From CAZFXZ01 sp964523165 (GTDB lineage Bacteria; Patescibacteriota; Patescibacteriia; JACRDY01): a stretch of 9,616 bases of DNA. The notes under the pieces are model-generated. The model was given only the letters and a program-made list of their open reading frames with translations. It was not told the origin of the DNA and searched no databases. A program made the translations under genes and the position numbers. How positions within the stretch are numbered: the stretch's first letter is position 1; every line of letters begins with the position of its first letter. Location of the stretch: contig CAZFXZ010000026.1 of NCBI GenBank assembly GCA_964523165.1, forward strand, positions 1-9,616, read 5' to 3'. Of the stretch, positions 6,436-9,616 are shown piece after piece.

Positions 6436-7400
6436 TCAAGAAAATCGTCTGTATCGGAGGTGGTACGGGCTTGAGCAATCTGCTTCGCGGTTTGCGCGAG
6501 ATCCTCAACATCGTCATCACTGCCATCGTCAGTATGATGGACAGCGGTGGCTCGTCCGGTCGCTTGCGTGACGAACGCGGTGCTTTGCCGCCGGGCGACT
6601 TTGTACGTTGCGTGGCGGCGCTGATGACGACTCAGACGCACATGGCCGATGTCTGGAAAATCATCTTTCGCCATCGCTTCCAAAATCTCAGCGGCGGAAA
6701 CGGTCTCGATGACCACACCGTGGCCAACCTGCTCTTCACGGCCCTGCAAGAGATGTACGGTGATGTCGGTATCGCGGCGCGCATGATGTGCGAATTGTTT
6801 CAAATTCGCGGCACGGTCTTGCCGGTCACGACCGCTTCGGCTCAACTCTGTGCCGAGCTCGATGATGGCCTGATCGTGCGGGGGGAAACGCACATCGATC
6901 GGCCGCGACATAATACTGATCGTCGTGTAGTCAAGTTGTGGTTGGAGCCGGCTGTTTCGGTCACGCCCCAGGTCATTGAGGCTATCGGTCAGGCTGATCT
7001 GGTGGTCATCGGTCCGGGTGATCTCAAAACCTCGATCGATCCGCCGTTGTTGGTGACTGGCATGGCTTCGGCTCTGCAAGCGACGCCGGCCAAAATCTCC
7101 TACATCCCCAACATCATGACCAAAGCTGGAGAAACTGGCGGTCCGAGCTACGCTTTTAAGGCCAGCGATTTTTTGGCGGAAGTCGAAAAAGTCGTCGGTC
7201 GGCGCATGGACTACGTGCTGGTCAATACGCGTCGCCCGTCAGGTAGAGCTTTGGCGGCCTATGCCAAAGAAAACGCGGTCTTTGTCGAGCCCGACCTCGA
7301 CGATCCACGCGTCATCAAGGCGCCGTTGATTTATCCCGATAACGACCTGGCTCGCCACGATCGCACGATTTTGGCCAGCATTATCGCCGGCCTGCTCTAA
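6432..7400 (+). CDS. yvcK: YvcK/CofD-like protein (gluconeogenesis factor family)
   Basis: The 322-residue product has the YvcK-type Rossmann-like motifs: IVCIGGGTGLSNLLRGL (5-21), MMDSGGSSGRLRDE (35-48), LPPGDFVRC (52-60), GNGLDDHTVANLL (89-101), VVIGPGDLKTSIDPPLLVTGM (191-211) and YIPNIMTKAGETGG (224-237). In Bacillus and mycobacteria YvcK/CuvA proteins bind UDP-sugars and are needed for growth on gluconeogenic carbon sources and for normal cell-wall synthesis. They are related in fold to the F420 enzyme CofD, but no F420 pathway gene is visible here. Start: ATG 6432, preceded by GAGGTGA at 6421-6427. An upstream in-frame ATG at 6378 lies inside the zinc-ribbon gene and lacks a ribosome site. 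The length is typical for the family, and an intrinsic terminator follows. Lying next to glycolytic genes fits a role in carbon partitioning. Confidence 0.9.
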   Translation: MIKKIVCIGGGTGLSNLLRGLREILNIVITAIVSMMDSGGSSGRLRDERGALPPGDFVRCVAALMTTQTHMADVWKIIFRHRFQNLSGGNGLDDHTVANLLFTALQEMYGDVGIAARMMCELFQIRGTVLPVTTASAQLCAELDDGLIVRGETHIDRPRHNTDRRVVKLWLEPAVSVTPQVIEAIGQADLVVIGPGDLKTSIDPPLLVTGMASALQATPAKISYIPNIMTKAGETGGPSYAFKASDFLAEVEKVVGRRMDYVLVNTRRPSGRALAAYAKENAVFVEPDLDDPRVIKAPLIYPDNDLARHDRTILASIIAGLL

Positions 7401-7413
7401 AATTTGTTCCTTT

Positions 7414-7447
7414 GGCCCTGCTTTCCAGCCGGGCTTTTTTTATTTTT
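7414..7447 (+). terminator. Intrinsic terminator after yvcK
   Basis: GCCCTGC (7415-7421) pairs with GCCGGGC (7428-7434), one T-C mismatch, loop TTTCCA. A long T-tract (7435-7447, interrupted by one A) follows. Confidence 0.85.
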
Positions 7448-7469
7448 TAAATAGTGTTAGGGTAAAATC

Positions 7470-8144
7470 ATGTCCGAAATCAAACTTCATGAGTCGTGGA
7501 AAAGTCGACTAGCCGAGCAATTCGCCACACCATATATGGCTGATCTGAAACAATTTTTGGCTAGGCAATACACCGCCGGGAAAGTAATTTATCCGGCACC
7601 CCAGTATATTTTTAAAGCTTTAGACTTGACACCGTTTGAAGAAGTTAAAGTTGTAATTTTGGGTCAAGATCCTTATCATGGCCCTCATCAGGCCCATGGC
7701 TTGTGTTTTTCTGTACCGCAGGGAGTGCAAGCTCCGCCGTCTTTGCAAAATATTTTTAAAGAATTAGTCGCCGATCTGGGTGTTGATTATCCGCAGACAA
7801 CTGACTTAACAGCTTGGGCTAAACAAGGCGTGTTGTTGCTCAATGCCACTTTGACGGTCGAACAAGGTTTGGCCGGTTCACATCAAGATCAGGGTTGGGA
7901 ACAATTTACTGACGCTATAATACATTTACTCAATGACCAAAAAGAAAACGTCGTCTTTATTTTGTGGGGAGCTTATGCTCAAAAGAAAGGCGAGTTTATA
8001 GACAAAAATAAACATTGTATTTTGGCCGCACCCCACCCTTCGCCGCTTTCGGCTCATCGCGGTTTTTTAGGCTCACGGCCGTTTTCGCAAGCCAATGACT
8101 ACTTACTCTCGACTTTGCAATTGCCGATTGATTGGTCGCTATGA
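7470..8144 (+). CDS. ung: Uracil-DNA glycosylase, family 1 (UNG)
   Basis: The 224-residue cytosolic enzyme removes uracil from DNA, the first step of base excision repair. The water-activating motif GQDPYHG lies at 65-71 with catalytic D67. The following HGLCFSVP (76-83) lines the uracil pocket. LLLNATLTV (122-130) supplies the uracil-contacting Asn, N125. HPSPLSAHRGFLG (189-201) is the minor-groove loop with catalytic H189. All family-1 residues are intact and the length equals that of typical bacterial UNG. Start: ATG 7470, with only a weak AGGG (7459-7462) upstream. A TAAAAT directly before the ATG is too close to be a normal -10. It is transcribed away from yvcK's terminator, and its own promoter is not clear. 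An inverted-repeat hairpin and a bidirectional terminator follow the stop. Confidence 0.96.
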   Translation: MSEIKLHESWKSRLAEQFATPYMADLKQFLARQYTAGKVIYPAPQYIFKALDLTPFEEVKVVILGQDPYHGPHQAHGLCFSVPQGVQAPPSLQNIFKELVADLGVDYPQTTDLTAWAKQGVLLLNATLTVEQGLAGSHQDQGWEQFTDAIIHLLNDQKENVVFILWGAYAQKKGEFIDKNKHCILAAPHPSPLSAHRGFLGSRPFSQANDYLLSTLQLPIDWSL

Positions 8145-8151
8145 GAACATA

Positions 8152-8227
8152 GAATTCAGAATACAGAATTCGGCTTCAAATATTGAAACCGGTGGTAACT
8201 AGTGGCTGAATTCTGTATTCTGAATTC
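8152..8227. repeat. Miniature inverted-repeat element with the same heptad arms
   Basis: GAATTCAGAATACAGAATTC (8152-8171) and its exact reverse complement (8208-8227) flank 36 bp with no coding capacity. The arms are identical to those around the four-helix-bundle gene 5 kb away. Pairing extends one base outward (8151 with 8228) and, with wobbles, about four bases inward. The RNA would therefore form a stem of more than 20 bp just after the ung stop. It may be a non-autonomous form of the larger element. Confidence 0.75.
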
Positions 8228-8235
8228 TGCTTCAT

Positions 8236-8272
8236 AACAAAAACCCCTGGAATTCCCACGGGGCTTTTGTTT
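8236..8272. terminator. Bidirectional terminator between ung and the histone-like gene
   Basis: AACAAAAACCCC (8236-8247) pairs with GGGGCTTTTGTT (8260-8271) with one A-C mismatch. The inner TGG/CCA extends the stem around AATTC. T-rich 3' sides on both strands suit the two convergent genes ending here. Confidence 0.85.
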
Positions 8273-8284
8273 ATGCTGACAAAA

Positions 8285-8428
8285 TTACTTGCGCTTTTTG
8301 GCAGCTTTGCGCTTCTTAGCAGCCGGTTTGCGCTTAGCAACTTTTTTCTTCGCAACTTTTTTCTTAGCGGCTTTCTTCACGGTCTTTTTCTTAGCCACCA
8401 CTTTTTTCTTAGCTTTTTTCTTAGCCAT
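8285..8428 (-). CDS. Histone-H1-like Lys/Ala-rich DNA-binding protein
   Basis: A 47-residue frame starts MAKKKAKKKVVAKKK and ends AAKKRKAAKKRK. It holds 25 Lys, 3 Arg and 11 Ala, so about 60% of residues are basic and none is acidic or aromatic. The repeating (A/V)KKK pattern resembles the C-terminal tail of histone H1 and bacterial HC1/AlgP-type proteins; such very short versions are common in CPR genomes. A likely role is nucleoid compaction or general nucleic-acid binding, inferred from composition alone. Start: ATG 8426-8428, preceded by AGGGGGTGA, a strong Shine-Dalgarno. The leader of about 118 nt contains a short upstream frame and a 22-bp palindrome. The gene converges on ung and ends before a strong terminator. 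The plus-strand frame over it (8289-8480) is its antisense shadow. Confidence 0.85.
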   Translation of the reverse strand: MAKKKAKKKVVAKKKTVKKAAKKKVAKKKVAKRKPAAKKRKAAKKRK

Positions 8429-8432
8429 ATTA

Positions 8433-8498
8433 TCACCCCCTTTTAGACAAAAGGATTTTTCTTTTGGGAAGACAAAATAGTTTTAAAACTTTTTTCAT
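8433..8498 (-). CDS. Possible 21-codon upstream ORF in the histone-like gene leader
   Basis: ATG 8496-8498 opens a 21-codon frame beginning MKKVLKLFCLPK and ending in TGA 8433-8435. It overlaps the Shine-Dalgarno of the histone-like gene and stops 4 nt before its ATG. GGGAGGG lies directly against its ATG, which is too close for a good ribosome site. It could couple or attenuate translation, or be chance in an A-rich leader. Confidence 0.25.
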   Translation of the reverse strand: MKKVLKLFCLPKRKILLSKRG

Positions 8499-8522
8499 CC
8501 CTCCCTTTTGTTTTTTGTTTTA

Positions 8523-8544
8523 AAATTGTTTTTAAAAACAATTT
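8523..8544. promoter_or_regulatory. Perfect 22-bp palindrome at the predicted start of the histone-like mRNA
   Basis: The half-site AAATTGTTTTT (8523-8533) is followed by its exact reverse complement (8534-8544). It lies at about +2 to +23 of the predicted transcript, so it could be an operator or a 5' mRNA-stabilising hairpin. Confidence 0.45.
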
Positions 8545-8552
8545 ACTCTTAT

Positions 8553-8581
8553 ATTATAAAATCTTTTTGACCAAACAACAA
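8553..8581 (-). promoter_or_regulatory. Putative promoter of the histone-like gene
   Basis: On the minus strand TATAAT (8553-8558) is 17 bp from TTGTTG (8576-8581), three of six at the -35. The predicted start is near 8546. The -10 is perfect but the region is so AT-rich that chance boxes are expected. Confidence 0.45.
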
Positions 8582-8592
8582 GATAAAAACAA

Positions 8593-8625
8593 AGAAAAAA
8601 AATAAAAACTGTGGATAAGTTTTTA
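8593..8625 (-). terminator. Weak AT-rich terminator after the cupin gene, with a DnaA-box sequence in its loop
   Basis: TAAAAACT (8603-8610) pairs with AGTTTTTA (8618-8625). On the minus strand the stem is followed by a long T-run (8593-8602). The loop plus flanking bases read TTATCCACA (minus, 8610-8618), identical to the consensus DnaA box. The surrounding stretch 8429-8666 is otherwise AT-rich leader and spacer. Confidence 0.4.
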
Positions 8626-8666
8626 TTTAAAAATTTTTCTAAAAAATATTTTTTGTAATTTATTCC

Positions 8667-9065
8667 TTATTCTGTTGTTTGTCCATCAAATTCTGCTTCG
8701 TGATCAACCGCTTGTTGTTTGGTTTTTCTGACGATGCCATCTTGATGATGAGCGGGGGAGTAAATAGTATAAAGTTTTAATGCTTCACTGTCGGAAGTAT
8801 TGATAATGTTGTGTTGAGCGCCAGCCGGGACAATAATCGCACTACCGTCGCCAACCTCATATTCATTACCATCAATAATGCATTTACCTCTTCCTGACTC
8901 AAAGCGAAAAAACTGATCGTTGTCAGCGTGAGTTTCTAGGCCGATTTCTTCACTGGGGGCTAAACTCATTAAGACTAACTGACAATGATTAGCTGTGTAT
9001 AAAACTTTACGAAAATTAGTATTTTGCAAAGTCTGTTCTTCAATATTAGCGCAAAAACCTTTCAT
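8667..9065 (-). CDS. Single-domain cupin protein
   Basis: The 132-residue product is one small beta-barrel cupin. Motif 1 is GLETHADNDQFFRFESGRG (42-60), with His46, Asp48 and Gln51 in the places usually held by HxH and Glu. Motif 2 is a textbook GSAIIVPAGAQHNIIN (74-89) with His85. The metal site is therefore partly altered but plausible. The C-terminal LYTIYSPAHHQDGIVRKTKQQA (98-119) is common to a widespread family of uncharacterised bacterial cupins, often guessed to act on sugars or as small-molecule sensors; no function can be assigned. The only possible start is ATG 9065, without a visible Shine-Dalgarno. An extended -10 (TGCTATAAT) lies 31 nt upstream, overlapping the end of the preceding short gene. 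It is the last gene of a minus-strand run with gaps of about 30 nt. Confidence 0.9.
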   Translation of the reverse strand: MKGFCANIEEQTLQNTNFRKVLYTANHCQLVLMSLAPSEEIGLETHADNDQFFRFESGRGKCIIDGNEYEVGDGSAIIVPAGAQHNIINTSDSEALKLYTIYSPAHHQDGIVRKTKQQAVDHEAEFDGQTTE

Positions 9066-9095
9066 ATAGTTGGGAGTTATGATTTAGGCAAGATT

Positions 9096-9104
9096 ATTAT
9101 AGCA
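9096..9104 (-). promoter_or_regulatory. Extended -10 promoter of the cupin gene
   Basis: TGCTATAAT on the minus strand combines a TG extension with a consensus -10. No good -35 is seen, which is acceptable for extended -10 promoters. The predicted leader is about 24 nt. The TAA stop of the upstream short gene lies inside the box. Confidence 0.5.
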
Positions 9105-9288
9105 GAAAAGAAGCAAGATGGCTGGGCTGGGGGGCGGATAAATATAATGCACGATGTCGGGATTCACGACAGTGTAACCCCGCCTTCTCTATTTCTCGCG
9201 CATCGATCATTGAAGCCGTGCCATGTAAAAAATAGCGGACTTGACTCAATGTCTCATCGCTCTCAGACGAAATTAATCTTTTTTCCAT
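9097..9288 (-). CDS. Short gene resembling the N-terminal part of an ADP-ribosyltransferase-fold protein; possibly truncated or frameshifted
   Basis: The 63-residue frame contains YFLHGTASMIDAREIEKAGL (19-38) and then RALYLSAPQPSHLASFL (46-62). The spacing of LHGT, I..I...GL and LYLS..P...A resembles the start of ART/PARP/KptA-fold domains, where the His of HG(T/S) and the Tyr bind NAD; the later catalytic-Glu part would be missing. This match is by eye and weak. The frame's own ATG (9288) has no ribosome site. A better start, ATG 9302 with AGGTGA 7 nt upstream (9310-9315), is in another frame. It would join this one by a -1 shift at the A6 run (9279-9284). Gaps of about 30 nt to both neighbours fit an operon. 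It may be a real small gene, a frameshifted gene or a remnant. Confidence 0.4.
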   Translation of the reverse strand: MEKRLISSESDETLSQVRYFLHGTASMIDAREIEKAGLHCRESRHRALYLSAPQPSHLASFLL

Positions 9289-9309
9289 AGATGAGAGTCC
9301 ATTGTTATT

Positions 9310-9315
9310 TCACCT
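9310..9315 (-). promoter_or_regulatory. Shine-Dalgarno AGGTGA, well placed before ATG 9302 but not before ATG 9288
   Basis: AGGTGA is 7 nt before the ATG at 9300-9302, whose frame stops after 9 codons (MDSHLWKKD). It supports a disrupted or shifted reading frame for the short gene here. Confidence 0.45.
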
Positions 9316-9318
9316 AAT

Positions 9319-9616
9319 TTATATTTTTTTAGGTCCTAATTCGTGGAATTGATTTTCTGAGTATATTCCAATCCCTCTTAATTTTTTATCTTCCCTAGTG
9401 CTAGTGGTGTATAGGGTAATGTGCGGCAGGGGAGTGGCAAATTGTTTCCCCAGTAATGAATTTAATTTTTTGTAAAATTCCTCCAAGCCATTAATTTTAG
9501 CCATTTGGATTATTGATTGGCGTTTTTCGGGAATCGTTACCTCGGGATTATTCGGATCTGGATCGTTGTATTCTTTTTGTATATAATAAAAATCATTTTT
9601 TAAAGCAACTTCCCAT
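9319..9616 (-). CDS. Uncharacterised protein with an HxT motif, C-terminal part (5' end beyond window)
   Basis: The frame is open from the window edge to TAA 9319-9321, giving 98 residues of the C-terminal end. It begins WEVALKNDFYYIQKEYNDPD with no start inside that must be used; the ATG at 9504 is internal and lacks a ribosome site. A helical segment GLEEFYKKLNSLLGK (43-57 of the fragment) leads to PLPHITLYT (62-70), then RGIGIYSENQF (80-90). The PHIT motif between beta-like stretches resembles one of the two HxT motifs of 2H phosphoesterases (the 2'-5' RNA ligase-like group). The first motif would lie outside the window, so the assignment is tentative. It is the first visible gene of the minus-strand run leading to the ART-like frame and the cupin. 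Confidence 0.6.
   Translation of the reverse strand, partial: WEVALKNDFYYIQKEYNDPDPNNPEVTIPEKRQSIIQMAKINGLEEFYKKLNSLLGKQFATPLPHITLYTTSTREDKKLRGIGIYSENQFHELGPKKI

Noticed and set aside
6411..7079. 222-codon minus-strand frame opposite yvcK
   Set aside because: The strong yvcK motifs occupy the plus strand. The antisense frame is rich in Arg, His and Asp, as expected from a GC-rich shadow.
7463..7468. TAAAAT directly before the ung ATG as a leaderless promoter
   Set aside because: A start 7 nt downstream would fall inside the coding sequence, and there is no -35 match.
8152..8227. CRISPR array from repeated 20-bp units
   Set aside because: The repeats are inverted pairs, not direct, with spacers of 36 bp and about 430 bp, and no cas gene is present.
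8500..8670. Replication origin
   Set aside because: Only one exact DnaA box is seen, no dnaA or dnaN is nearby, and the AT-richness is explained by leader and terminator sequences.
9024..9290. 88-codon plus-strand frame at the right end
   Set aside because: It is antisense to the cupin start and the ART-like frame, has no ribosome site and shows no family pattern.

Overview
This window looks like a piece of a Candidate Phyla Radiation (Patescibacteria, Parcubacteria-like) chromosome. The assignment is an inference. It rests on a compact gene layout, a fused phosphoglycerate kinase/class II aldolase, a 47-residue Lys/Ala/Arg-rich histone-H1-like protein, a four-helix-bundle (23S intervening-sequence type) gene, EcoRI-like heptad repeats, and some mRNAs that appear leaderless. 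TGA acts as a normal stop: pgk-fba, the zinc-ribbon gene and ung all end with it at sensible family lengths. The TGA-to-Gly code of SR1/Gracilibacteria is therefore not in use.

Layout. Positions 1-602 are the 3' part of a 23S rRNA (peptidyl-transferase loop, sarcin-ricin loop, 3' end). A 5S rRNA follows, closed by an unusually long stalk that runs into a U-tract terminator. Directly behind it, with a promoter overlapping that terminator, is pgk-fba (826-3003). Next comes an inserted-looking module (3040-3512): a four-helix-bundle gene on the minus strand between inverted 21-bp heptad repeats. A pfkB-family sugar kinase (3612-4712, +) then converges on a 6-phosphofructokinase of the PfkA superfamily (4745-5899, -); they share a bidirectional terminator. 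Divergent promoters at 5911-6041 separate the phosphofructokinase from a translationally coupled pair, a small zinc-ribbon protein (6112-6435) and a YvcK/CofD-like protein (6432-7400). A terminator, then family-1 uracil-DNA glycosylase (7470-8144), then a miniature copy of the same inverted repeats (8152-8227) and another bidirectional terminator follow. The right end is all minus strand: the histone-like gene (8285-8428), a cupin (8667-9065), a short gene resembling the start of an ADP-ribosyltransferase-fold protein (9097-9288, possibly frameshifted), and the C-terminal part of a protein with an HxT motif running off the window (9319-9616).

How the genes fit together. Pgk-Fba, the phosphofructokinase and possibly the PfkB kinase form a central glycolytic group beside the rRNA genes. 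YvcK-like proteins are known from other bacteria to affect carbon flux between glycolysis, gluconeogenesis and cell-wall precursors, so yvcK fits that theme. The phosphofructokinase carries the two diagnostic residues of pyrophosphate-dependent enzymes. The genes fall into two composition and initiation classes. AT-rich pgk-fba and phosphofructokinase have promoters placed so that the mRNA starts at or within about 5 nt of the ATG. GC-richer pfkB, zinc-ribbon and yvcK genes have strong Shine-Dalgarno sites.
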